Source of the DNA: Peptococcaceae bacterium UBA7185
GTDB taxonomy: Bacteria > Bacillota > Peptococcia > Peptococcales > Peptococcaceae
DNA length: 64,000 nt
Reading direction: 5' to 3'
NCBI GenBank assembly: GCA_002491065.1
Contig: DKVF01000031.1
Location: 4,582 to 68,581 of the forward strand
In this document: piece by piece, positions 1 to 6,907 of the stretch
Numbering within the stretch: position 1 is the stretch's first letter
Layout of the letters: the number at the start of each line of letters is the position of its first letter
Program-made: the position numbers and the translations under genes
Notes under the pieces: model-generated
Seen by the model: only the letters and a program-made list of their open reading frames with translations
Told to the model about the DNA's origin: nothing
Databases searched by the model: none

Positions 1-2
1 CG

Positions 3-209
3 ATATTAATCCATCTTAATGAACAACTATATGGATTCGATGTTATTTTTAAGGATTTACACAAAAATTCTAACATTCCGCCTTTTTTCTATTTGTATTG
101 TGATAAAAAATCAAAAGAGAAACTAAATCAAAACGATAAAAAGAATGATTTGATTCGCTATATAAAGGAATATGACAGATTTAGGCAAGAACCTTATGAT
201 AAGCGCTGA
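3..209 (+). CDS. 3' end of an unidentified protein gene (partial)
   Basis: An open frame runs from the window edge to a TGA at 207-209 and encodes the last 68 residues of a protein that starts upstream. The tail is rich in Lys, Asp and Asn and ends in a charged segment (KEYDRFRQEPYDKR). No motif was recognised. Its AT-rich composition fits the accessory DNA that follows. It could be cargo of the same element as the genes to its right, but the fragment is too short to name. Confidence 0.5.
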   Translation: MLIHLNEQLYGFDVIFKDLHKNSNIPPFFYLYCDKKSKEKLNQNDKKNDLIRYIKEYDRFRQEPYDKR

Positions 210-266
210 TAAGGATAACATAGGTTATTTAAACTAAGACTATAATTTTAAGAGGGGGTTTTGTGT

Positions 267-1916
267 ATGAAGCGGTATAATAAATATTTAAAACTGGTCA
301 CTGGGGTTGTATTAGTTGCTTTTTTACTGCCCCAGATTGCATTTGCCAAGCCTGCCCCTGGTCGAGATGGCAATGATGAAGAATATGGGGTGATTGGTGA
401 TATCTTTATTGATGGGTTAAAAGTTGATGTCGATAACTCAGTTTTTAATTTCGTCTTTCCTGATGGTCATGTCATGGTGATGCTGGAGGTTTTTACAGAC
501 TTTTTGGGCTATACCATGACTTATGAGGAAAGTAGCGGAAAGGTGACCGTATCGGAAAATGGTGCGGTAAAATGGAAGCTGCAGGTCGATTCAAAAATGT
601 ATGAATCAGACGGTAAGCAAAAGCAGCTGCAGCATCCGGTTTGTACGTATAAAGAAGTGAAGAAAGAAAATGTCTATGTGCCGTTGGAATTGTTTATAGA
701 GGAACTGCATGCTGAGGCAAAATGGAGCGGTGAAACAAGACAGAAATGTGAAAAACGCTATGCGTCGAGAAATATGAATATACTGTATGTAAATGAGATT
801 GGGATGATAGCTTCCAGCCAAATCCATCTGTATACAGCCAACAGGGAACGGGAAGAGCAGTGGGGCAATTATAATGTGGATGACTGGGCGAAAGGAATGT
901 GGTATATCATTATGCGGGCCAATGGAGAAGACCCCAGCAAGATTTATCTGAATCCGGGCGAGACAGCGCCATCGGAAACGGTGAGGGATGGGTGGCAGTT
1001 TTTGTACTCTTACAATGCCTATAATAGAGAGGAAGCCTTGGATACGTTGAATTGGTTGGCATTGATGGGACATCGGGCTGATTTTGCTGTTGCTGCGGAA
1101 GTATTCAAATCACTTACCAAAGAAGAATACAATGAGGTATTGGCTAATGCAGAGGGCATGGACAAGTATATGATTCCTTATACCTTGGAGCTGGATAAAA
1201 AATGGGGAGACAGAGGAATTCTCTGCTGGGATATGTTCCGGCTTTCCCATGTGGCATGCTGGGCATATCATGCCGGTTACATTACCAAGGGGGAAGCGCT
1301 GGATTATATAAAAGTGGCTGCGAATGCTGTAAAAGCAAACTTTAACAGCTGGGATGAAGCAGTAGATAACTATCTGGATGGCTATGCATGGTGGGGGCGG
1401 ACTGATGTGAGCAAAGAAAATAGCAGTTATCACAAACGCTATCGGATTTATAAAAATGCCAAAGCTGATGCTACAACTGCAAAAACATATTTTAATGATG
1501 CCTTGTTCCGACAGAATGTGGTTGGACGTGCGAAAAGTGTAACAACTTGTTATATCAATGACGAAGAGATGCAGATTGGTGTGAATGAAGGACAGATTTA
1601 TATTGATGCAAACAGCCGCACCATGGTTCCGTTGCGTACGTTGGCAGAAGCTATGAACTTTACTGTGAACTGGAACACAGCGGATAAAAGTATCACTATA
1701 GAAAATGGTCCAAAAGGTACAGTGATTTTCTATCTGAATTCTCCCAAATATAGTATTGATGGGAATGCTTATACGATGGATACGACAGCTGTATCACTAC
1801 CTCCGGGTAGAACCCATGTACCGTTGCGGTATGTAGCTGAGAGCCTTGGTGCAGATGTAAAGGCAGCAAAAACAGATAAAGGTATGCGGATTGATATAAA
1901 AACAACGGCGGTATAG
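267..1916 (+). CDS. Secreted stalk-domain / DUF1266 protein
   Basis: A 549-residue predicted exported protein of unknown function. Residues 1-28 form a signal peptide (KRY..., a hydrophobic core, then AFA). Residues about 35-150 and 430-545 resemble the beta-rich copper-amine-oxidase N-terminal ('stalk') repeat; the C-terminal copy has the typical RTMVPLRTLAEAM and THVPLRYVAESLGA patterns. The middle, about 205-385, matches DUF1266: WDMFRLSHVACWAYHAGYI, then a Ser-Trp-Asp-Glu-Ala segment and an aromatic GYAWWG end. ATG 267 is preferred to the upstream TTG 261 because AGAGGGGG lies 8 bases before it. A TATAAT at 241-246 may be its -10 box, but no good -35 is visible. It occupies the cargo position next to a Tn916-like regulatory module. 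A cell-envelope role is inferred from the domains only. Confidence 0.75.
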   Translation: MKRYNKYLKLVTGVVLVAFLLPQIAFAKPAPGRDGNDEEYGVIGDIFIDGLKVDVDNSVFNFVFPDGHVMVMLEVFTDFLGYTMTYEESSGKVTVSENGAVKWKLQVDSKMYESDGKQKQLQHPVCTYKEVKKENVYVPLELFIEELHAEAKWSGETRQKCEKRYASRNMNILYVNEIGMIASSQIHLYTANREREEQWGNYNVDDWAKGMWYIIMRANGEDPSKIYLNPGETAPSETVRDGWQFLYSYNAYNREEALDTLNWLALMGHRADFAVAAEVFKSLTKEEYNEVLANAEGMDKYMIPYTLELDKKWGDRGILCWDMFRLSHVACWAYHAGYITKGEALDYIKVAANAVKANFNSWDEAVDNYLDGYAWWGRTDVSKENSSYHKRYRIYKNAKADATTAKTYFNDALFRQNVVGRAKSVTTCYINDEEMQIGVNEGQIYIDANSRTMVPLRTLAEAMNFTVNWNTADKSITIENGPKGTVIFYLNSPKYSIDGNAYTMDTTAVSLPPGRTHVPLRYVAESLGADVKAAKTDKGMRIDIKTTAV

Positions 1917-2025
1917 TGGAAATGACAGGATATGTCTATTGTTTCAAGAAAATGATGATTAGATTCAAAAGATAATTTACTATTTTTAGAGCCAGACACA
2001 TAGATGCAGAGCTAAAAGAAAAGAG

Positions 2026-2202
2026 ATGAGAGTATTGTCAGCCAGTAAAGCCGTGTGGCTATGCTGCCCAATATGCAAAAGAAAAACCAGAACAAAAATA
2101 AGAGAAGATACTGTATTGCTGCATTTTCCGTTATATTGTCCAAATTGTAAACAGGAAAGTATAATTAACGTGGTACAGTTGAAAATGACGGTGGATTTGT
2201 GA
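2026..2202 (+). CDS. Cysteine-rich KTR family small protein
   Basis: A 58-residue protein with two Cys pairs, CCPIC and CPNC, around a KTRTKIREDT core. This is the pattern of the cysteine-rich KTR family, found in Tn916-type conjugative elements between the cargo gene and the divergent XRE gene. The two CxxC-like knuckles suggest a small zinc ribbon. It sits between the DUF1266 gene and a terminator shared with the opposing repressor gene. The Shine-Dalgarno site is weak (AAAGAG), so the start is uncertain, but no other in-frame ATG gives the family's N-terminus. Function is unknown; it is a useful marker of element type. Confidence 0.75.
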   Translation: MRVLSASKAVWLCCPICKRKTRTKIREDTVLLHFPLYCPNCKQESIINVVQLKMTVDL

Positions 2203-2211
2203 CTGAACAGG

Positions 2212-2252
2212 AAAACCTGCTTCTTTTTAGAAAAGAGGCAGGTTTTCTTTAT
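2212..2252. terminator. Convergent terminator between KTR and XRE genes
   Basis: Stem arms AAAACCTGC (2212-2220) and GCAGGTTTT (2238-2246) enclose a 17-base loop. The right arm runs into a T-rich stretch, and on the other strand the left arm supplies a T run. It can serve the plus-strand KTR gene and the minus-strand XRE gene. Confidence 0.7.
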
Positions 2253-2256
2253 TCCG

Positions 2257-2607
2257 TTATTTATATGCAGCTGGTTGGTTGGTACGCAGTACCGTCAAAA
2301 CAGTCTCTATGATCTGTATGAGGGCAGTGGTTTCTTGTTCTGTGCAGGTATCCAGCAGATGATGAAGATATGTAGAGTTGGAATTAGGGTGTTGTCGTTC
2401 TGGATAAAAAATGAGATTTGGGTCAATTTTCAGGGTGCGAATCAGTGGATATAAAATCTCCATCTTGGGATTTCCCTTATAATTTTCGATATTCAATACA
2501 GTACGGGCATCAATATCAATCATAGCTGCGACTTGGGCTTGAGTAAGCTCCTGGGTTTCGCGAGCCAGCCTGATAACATCCCCTAAAGGTTGTGCGAAGT
2601 CTGACAT
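2257..2607 (-). CDS. XRE-family HTH transcriptional regulator
   Basis: A 116-residue regulator. The N-terminal 65 residues form a helix-turn-helix of the Cro/C1 type (VIRLARETQELTQAQVAAMI, then DARTVLNIENYKGNPKMEIL). The C-terminal half is helical and probably dimerises. It is transcribed against the neighbouring element genes, as orf9 is in Tn916, where that product is thought to repress the transfer and excision genes. By analogy it should control the sigma-like/HTH/recombinase genes to its right, or read-through from its left. Motif and orientation are seen; the regulatory target is inferred. Confidence 0.8.
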   Translation of the reverse strand: MSDFAQPLGDVIRLARETQELTQAQVAAMIDIDARTVLNIENYKGNPKMEILYPLIRTLKIDPNLIFYPERQHPNSNSTYLHHLLDTCTEQETTALIQIIETVLTVLRTNQPAAYK

Positions 2608-2833
2608 TACAATTCACCTCAGCAATATTGTACAGGACGAAGAATCACAGTGGAATGTATTAAAGTACATCCTAGAAATGAAATATAGTACAGACAAAAT
2701 ATGAATGGAGATTACGTTGTGGGAAGAATATAAAGAAAAACGAGTGAAAAAGTTGTATAGATTGGTGAATTTCAATGTCTGAAGCAAAATAGCTATAGTT
2801 TGTTTGGTGAATTGCAGTTCATATATGGAAAGG

Positions 2834-2879
2834 CGCAGGAATCAGAGCGAGCATTTATTGCTGATTTCTGCGTTTTTTT
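2834..2879 (+). terminator. Intrinsic terminator or attenuator upstream of the sigma-like gene
   Basis: CGCAGGAATCAG (2834-2845) pairs with CTGATTTCTGCG (2861-2872) with one G-U pair, followed by seven T. It lies in the 400-base space between the XRE gene and the sigma-like gene and would stop transcripts entering from the left. The rest of the spacer holds the promoter at 2936-2963 and no visible gene. Confidence 0.7.
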
Positions 2880-2935
2880 GTTTTGTAAGAAAAAAGATAA
2901 ATATTTTGAAAAATTTTTCCGATTGGTTTTCCTTT

Positions 2936-2963
2936 TTGCCTATCTTGAACCGTTTCTTATATA
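2936..2963 (+). promoter_or_regulatory. Probable promoter of the sigma-like/HTH/recombinase genes
   Basis: TTGCCT (2936-2941) and TATATA (2958-2963) are separated by 16 bases, 45 bases before the ATG of the sigma-like gene and just beyond the terminator at 2834-2879. A strong AAAGGAGGTG ribosome-binding site follows. The -10 is good and the -35 is moderate. Confidence 0.45.
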
Positions 2964-3007
2964 TAAGGGTTATTTACACCTTCTTTCTCAGAAAGGAGGT
3001 GAATCCG

Positions 3008-3427
3008 ATGCAGGAAATCAGTGAAACCTATAAACGGCAAATAGAGAAGCAATTTCATAATTATTGTTTAACAGTATTAAAGCATGAGGCCAGCGATATT
3101 CGTGACGAATATGTCAGACAAAAAGAAAAGGAAACATTTTTGGAAGATCTGACCGTAAATGAATTGCTGGAGCTGTCAGTATTAGACGAGTTAGAAAAGC
3201 CTACTGTGTTTGCTGTTGGCGAAGATTTTGTTTTCGTTCAGAATGAAGAGCTGGCAGAAGCGCTGAAGCAATTGACAGAGCGTAAACGGGAATTAATTCT
3301 GTTGTACTTTTTTCTGGATAAGACAGACCAGGAAATAGCTGCGTTGTATAGAATGTTGCGGCGTACCGTGACTTACCAGCGCAAAAGCAGCCTGAAGCAG
3401 TTGAAACAATATTTGGAGGAGGACTAG
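3008..3427 (+). CDS. Sigma-70 family-like regulatory protein (Tn916 orf7 type)
   Basis: A 139-residue protein whose last 60 residues resemble sigma region 4: LTERKRELILLYFFLDKTD, then QEIAALYRMLRRTVTYQRKSSLKQL, a helix-turn-helix followed by basic residues. The N-terminal half is a charged helical region with no region 2 signature, so it may be a partial sigma factor. ATG 3008 is chosen over in-frame starts further upstream because AAAGGAGGTG precedes it by 6 bases. It is followed after two bases by a small HTH gene, the order of orf7-orf8 in Tn916, whose products drive excision and transfer genes. Its role as an activator here is inferred from that layout. Confidence 0.75.
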   Translation: MQEISETYKRQIEKQFHNYCLTVLKHEASDIRDEYVRQKEKETFLEDLTVNELLELSVLDELEKPTVFAVGEDFVFVQNEELAEALKQLTERKRELILLYFFLDKTDQEIAALYRMLRRTVTYQRKSSLKQLKQYLEED

Positions 3428-3429
3428 CT

Positions 3430-3672
3430 GTGGGTAAAAAAATAGTTCCTTATGAAACCATCGTAAAAGCTTTGCAGCAGGATGAATCTGCTATTGTGGA
3501 AATTTTGCTGCATTACAAAGATTTTATAAAAAAGTTAGCCGGCAGGGAGATTGAGAAAGAACCAGGTCAGTGCTATCACGCTGTGGATGAAGAGATGCTG
3601 CTGCGTTTGGAAGTAAAATTAGTGACTGGTATTTCGAAATTTAAAATTTTGCCGGAAAAGAAACGCGTTTAG
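3430..3672 (+). CDS. Small helix-turn-helix protein (Tn916 orf8 type)
   Basis: An 80-residue protein starting at GTG 3430, 2 bases after the sigma-like gene. The N-terminus (YETIVKALQQDESAIVEILLHYKDFI) resembles HTH_16-type helix-turn-helix proteins that accompany the sigma-like gene in conjugative elements. The centre (EEMLLRLEVKLVTGISKFKIL) continues that family pattern. It is probably translationally coupled to the upstream gene and acts with it. No other domain is present. Confidence 0.7.
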   Translation: MGKKIVPYETIVKALQQDESAIVEILLHYKDFIKKLAGREIEKEPGQCYHAVDEEMLLRLEVKLVTGISKFKILPEKKRV

Positions 3673-3714
3673 CGTAAGTTTTTACGTTAAATATAAAAGG
3701 CAATAGCCTACTAC

Positions 3715-4024
3715 TTGCAGCTCTTTGAAAACTGAATAGGGAAAATCATCAGGTACGTTCTTTGTTGTAGGAGCCGTGTTTGTTACTGCGCCAAGAGGGT
3801 GAATTTTTTCATTGGAGCGAAAACAGTAAGTGAACTGCTTAGTCAAAAGTCAGCTAAGCTGCCATGATTATAGCAAAGGAATAATGATACACCTGTCCAG
3901 CCACAGCTTGAGCGGTAACCAGTCCGCCGCACGCAATGGGGATAGCAATGCAAAACGTTGGGGTGAAAGTCCCGTGATGCTCTTAGACTTGGAGCAGCCT
4001 GATGATAGTTTTTCGCATATTGAG
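3715..4024 (+). ncRNA. Candidate structured RNA upstream of DUF4314 and recombinases
   Basis: The 360 bases between the HTH gene and the DUF4314 gene hold no convincing protein gene but a run of compact hairpins: GCGG (3912-3915) with CCGC (3924-3927), GGG (3961-3963) with CCC (3971-3973), and TGCTC (3978-3982) with GAGCA (3992-3996). Around these the sequence is richer in G and C than the neighbouring genes. A 67-codon frame at 3830-4033 crosses the region but lacks a clear ribosome-binding site and protein-like composition. It may be a regulatory leader of the recombinase genes or an independent element RNA. I could not match it to a named RNA family. Confidence 0.45.
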
Positions 4025-4035
4025 TATAGATAGGG

Positions 4036-4281
4036 GTGAGAAATACGAGAAAAAATGTAGAGCGTTTGCAGAGGCAATATCCTGTTGGGACGCGGATTAT
4101 TCTGAAGAATATGAAAGGGGAAACACAGATGCCTCCCGGGTTGACCGGAGAAGTAGCTTTTGTAGATGATATGGGCAGTGTGCATGTGAATTGGAGCAAC
4201 GGCAGCAGTCTGGCTTTGATTCCAGAAGAGGATGAATTTGAAATTATACGGGAACAGCAAATGGAATGGAATATGGAGTGA
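4036..4281 (+). CDS. DUF4314 domain protein
   Basis: An 81-residue protein with the DUF4314 pattern: YPVGTRIILKNMKG, PPGLTGEVAFVDDMGSVHVNW, and a C-terminal acidic LIPEEDEFEII. It looks like a small SH3-like beta barrel. The start is GTG 4036 inside GGGGTGAG, so there is little room for a separate ribosome-binding site and the true start may differ by a few codons. Its 3' end lies next to the SHOCT-like gene, and both precede the serine recombinases. Small proteins of this kind are recurrent neighbours of such recombinases; their function is unknown. Confidence 0.7.
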   Translation: MRNTRKNVERLQRQYPVGTRIILKNMKGETQMPPGLTGEVAFVDDMGSVHVNWSNGSSLALIPEEDEFEIIREQQMEWNME

Positions 4282-4286
4282 TAAAG

Positions 4287-4457
4287 ATGGATTCCGTCAT
4301 GATAAAAAATATAATCGTATATTATGCTGCAGTTGAAAAGCTGGAGCAGCTTTATATAGAGCAGAAAATAACAAAAGAACAGATGCAGAAAGCAAAACGG
4401 TATGTTGCCCAAAAATATAGCTTGCAAACGGAACTATTAGATAGCTTTCTCAGATGA
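4287..4457 (+). CDS. Small SHOCT-like helical protein
   Basis: A 56-residue protein. Its second half (LEQLYIEQKITKEQMQKAKRYVAQKY) has the SHOCT arrangement, two short amphipathic helices around a turn with an LYxxxxITKEQ core. ATG 4287 is preferred because GGAGTG lies 6 bases upstream; an in-frame ATG at 4266 overlaps the DUF4314 stop and lacks a site. It lies 43 bases before the first recombinase. SHOCT motifs are thought to mediate oligomerisation or nucleic-acid contacts, so it may be an accessory factor of recombination (inference). Confidence 0.65.
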   Translation: MDSVMIKNIIVYYAAVEKLEQLYIEQKITKEQMQKAKRYVAQKYSLQTELLDSFLR

Positions 4458-4500
4458 TTTGTGGTATTGTTGGTGCTGACAAAAGTGAGAGGTGAGGAAA

Positions 4501-6048
4501 ATGCCGGAAGTATTTGTGATAGAGCCAAGAAAGATAGGGCAAACAGCAAAAAAGCGAGTTTGTGCTTATGCCCGTGTCAGCACGGAAGAAGAAAGCCAGA
4601 TAAATTCTTATGAAGTTCAAATCAGTTATTATAAAGATTTGATTTTGAAAAAACCTGAATGGGTTTTTGTAGAGATTTATTCTGATAAAGGTATTAGCGG
4701 AACCAGTGCCCAAAAACGCCCTGGATTTCAACAAATGATAAGTGATTGTCAGGCGGGAGAGATTGATATAATTTTGGTCAAATCAGTGTCCCGATTTGCC
4801 AGAAATATTGAAGAATGTCTGTTTTATATACGAGAATTGAAAAAATTGCATGTCAATGTCATTTTTGAAAAAGAGGCAATTAACACTAAAGATTTGGATG
4901 ATGAGTTATTACTCACCTTTTTCGGCAGTTTGTCAGAAGAAGAATCCCGCTCAATTTCAAGAAACATCCGCTGGAGTTTCCAAAGAAGAATGGAACAAGG
5001 ACTATTTATTACAGCCTGTGCGCCATACGGATATTCCTTGTCAAGTGGGACACTGATAGTAAATGAACAGGAAAAGCCAGTTGTACAGTGGATTTATGAC
5101 CGGTATTTGAATGGCTGGAGTTGCCAGCAGATTGCAGATACATTGAACTATTTCAGCGTATCAAAAAATAAAAACAATGGAATTTGGACAGAGTCTGGAA
5201 TTTATTACATGCTGTCCAATGAAAAATATATAGGGGACGCTTTGCTGCAGAAGACCTTCACGACCAATACGTTGCCATATAAACGAGCATTAAATCAAGG
5301 TGAGTTAGGGCAATTTTATGTAGAAAATAGTCAGGAAGCAATTCTTGAAAAAGAAACTGCAGAAAAGGCAAAGCGATTACTAAAAAGTCGTAAACGAGCA
5401 GAACAGGTGGAAAGACAGAAGAGACTGTTAAGTGATAAAGTATATTGCGGCGAATGTGGTACGAAAATGCGGTATAAAACCAGGGGAGAAACTGTGTACT
5501 GGGTTTGTCAGTTACATGTGAAAGAAAAAGATGCCTGCAGTATAAAGGAAATAAACGAGAATGTGATTTATGAAGCATTTATGCGAATGTATCATAAGTT
5601 GAAAATAAATTATAAAAAAGTGCTGGTGCCAGCACAGCAGCAAATGGAATTGTTGTATCATAATGATGAACTGCATACAGGTAAAATCGAAACAGACAAA
5701 AAAATAATGCAAATACAAAAGCAGATTCAGGTGCTAAATCGGTTGCAAAGCCAAAGACACTTTGAATCTGCTGTTTTTATGGAAAAGATCAGAGAATTAA
5801 CAGAACAGTTGAAAACGGTGCAAAAAACAGATGCCAGAAAATTTCAGGAGAATAAAGTGTTGAATAAAATTCGGACCTTGATGATATCAATCGAAAAAGG
5901 GCCGGAGAGAATGGAGTCGATTTCTGAACCTATATTTCAGAAAATAGTAGAAAAAATTGTGATAACGGAGGAGCAAACGATTGTATTTTACCTGATGGCA
6001 GGATTTCAATTTGAAGAAAGAATGGTGTTGGAGGAATGTACAGTATAA
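4501..6048 (+). CDS. Large serine recombinase (first of three)
   Basis: A 515-residue site-specific recombinase. Residues about 15-165 form the resolvase catalytic domain with the nucleophilic Ser in YARVSTEEE, the GISGTSAQKRPGF loop and the SRFARN motif. Next come the 'recombinase' DNA-binding domain (about 180-290, ending NEKYIGDALLQKTF) and a zinc ribbon (YCGECGTKM, then two further Cys). A coiled-coil tail is at about 390-480. ATG 4501 follows AGAGGTGAGG. Such enzymes integrate and excise mobile elements at short att sites. Its 3' end overlaps the next gene by 13 bases, pointing to coupled translation and joint action of the three proteins. Confidence 0.9.
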   Translation: MPEVFVIEPRKIGQTAKKRVCAYARVSTEEESQINSYEVQISYYKDLILKKPEWVFVEIYSDKGISGTSAQKRPGFQQMISDCQAGEIDIILVKSVSRFARNIEECLFYIRELKKLHVNVIFEKEAINTKDLDDELLLTFFGSLSEEESRSISRNIRWSFQRRMEQGLFITACAPYGYSLSSGTLIVNEQEKPVVQWIYDRYLNGWSCQQIADTLNYFSVSKNKNNGIWTESGIYYMLSNEKYIGDALLQKTFTTNTLPYKRALNQGELGQFYVENSQEAILEKETAEKAKRLLKSRKRAEQVERQKRLLSDKVYCGECGTKMRYKTRGETVYWVCQLHVKEKDACSIKEINENVIYEAFMRMYHKLKINYKKVLVPAQQQMELLYHNDELHTGKIETDKKIMQIQKQIQVLNRLQSQRHFESAVFMEKIRELTEQLKTVQKTDARKFQENKVLNKIRTLMISIEKGPERMESISEPIFQKIVEKIVITEEQTIVFYLMAGFQFEERMVLEECTV

Positions 6049-6890
6049 AACAAAAAAATCGTCGGATCCTATTCGGGTACCAAATTATTGATGGTGAGAT
6101 AGCAATTCATGAAGATGAGCGTAAAGTTGTACAATGGCTCTATAAAAATTATCAGCAGGGCTATTCCTACAAACAGTTAGCAGAAATTCTATCTGGTAAG
6201 GGGGTTCCTTATAGAGCAGGCGAAAAGGGATGGAATAAAAATATGGTGCAGCGCATTCTGAGCAGGGAAGAATATTGCGGGACTGCAGAATATTCAAAAA
6301 TCATTGAGAGAAGTAAGTATGAAGAAGTTCAGAGCCAAAGAAAGAGAAAAGCGGACCAGCGCGCTATAAAAACAGAATGGCCCAAATCAATCCGGCAGAA
6401 GTTGTTTTGCGGACATTGCGGCAGTAAGGTTTATCGGGAAAAAATCGGTCCGATTGTAAACTGGCAATGCCAAATGGAAAGGCGAACAACACCAGATTAT
6501 ATTGGGGATGAAATTTTATGGGGAAAAATTTTAATAAAGCAGAATGAGTTGATAGAGGAGCCAAGGCGGTTAGAAATTCCAAAGGAAAAAACGTATGAAT
6601 TATCCTTAGCTGGAGTGCAGATGAATAATGAAATTTTACGTCAAATTCGTGAAGGAACGAATACAGAAGAGAAAATGGTAGCCTTAATCTATCAGGCGGC
6701 TCAGGAGCGATATAAAGGGTGCAGTTCTCTGGATGCTACATATTATACAGACAAGTTAAAAGAACTTTATAGTCAAAGGACAATATGTTCTGAACCAGAT
6801 TTTGAGTTAATTGAACATAGTGTGAACCGGATTTTCTTAAATCCAGATGGAGAGATTCAATTTGAAATGAAGAATGGAAAGTTAATATAG
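6036..6890 (+). CDS. Recombinase-family protein lacking the catalytic domain
   Basis: A 284-residue protein made only of the C-terminal parts of a large serine recombinase. It has a recombinase domain (residues 10-105: FGYQIIDGEIAIHEDERKVV, YSYKQLAEILSGKGVPYR, and a final ILSREEYCGTAEY) and a zinc ribbon beginning FCGHCGSKVYREK. There is no resolvase domain and no Ser nucleophile. It begins at ATG 6036 inside the previous gene with GGAGG 5 bases upstream, so it is a designed start, not a recent truncation. It could bind att DNA beside the active partners or set directionality (inference). Its stop abuts the third recombinase gene. Confidence 0.8.
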   Translation: MYSIKQKNRRILFGYQIIDGEIAIHEDERKVVQWLYKNYQQGYSYKQLAEILSGKGVPYRAGEKGWNKNMVQRILSREEYCGTAEYSKIIERSKYEEVQSQRKRKADQRAIKTEWPKSIRQKLFCGHCGSKVYREKIGPIVNWQCQMERRTTPDYIGDEILWGKILIKQNELIEEPRRLEIPKEKTYELSLAGVQMNNEILRQIREGTNTEEKMVALIYQAAQERYKGCSSLDATYYTDKLKELYSQRTICSEPDFELIEHSVNRIFLNPDGEIQFEMKNGKLI

Positions 6891-6907
6891 TGAAAGGGGG
6901 GATGGAA

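Noticed and set aside
3715..3740. CTTTGAAAACTGAATA resembles a sequence seen before rRNA or tRNA genes in Firmicutes.
   Set aside because: No rRNA or tRNA gene follows; it is treated as part of the candidate RNA region.
3830..4033. A 67-codon plus-strand frame between the HTH gene and DUF4314.
   Set aside because: It crosses the hairpins of the candidate RNA, has no Shine-Dalgarno site and no protein-like composition; it is more likely a by-product of RNA sequence, though a conserved small protein cannot be fully excluded.
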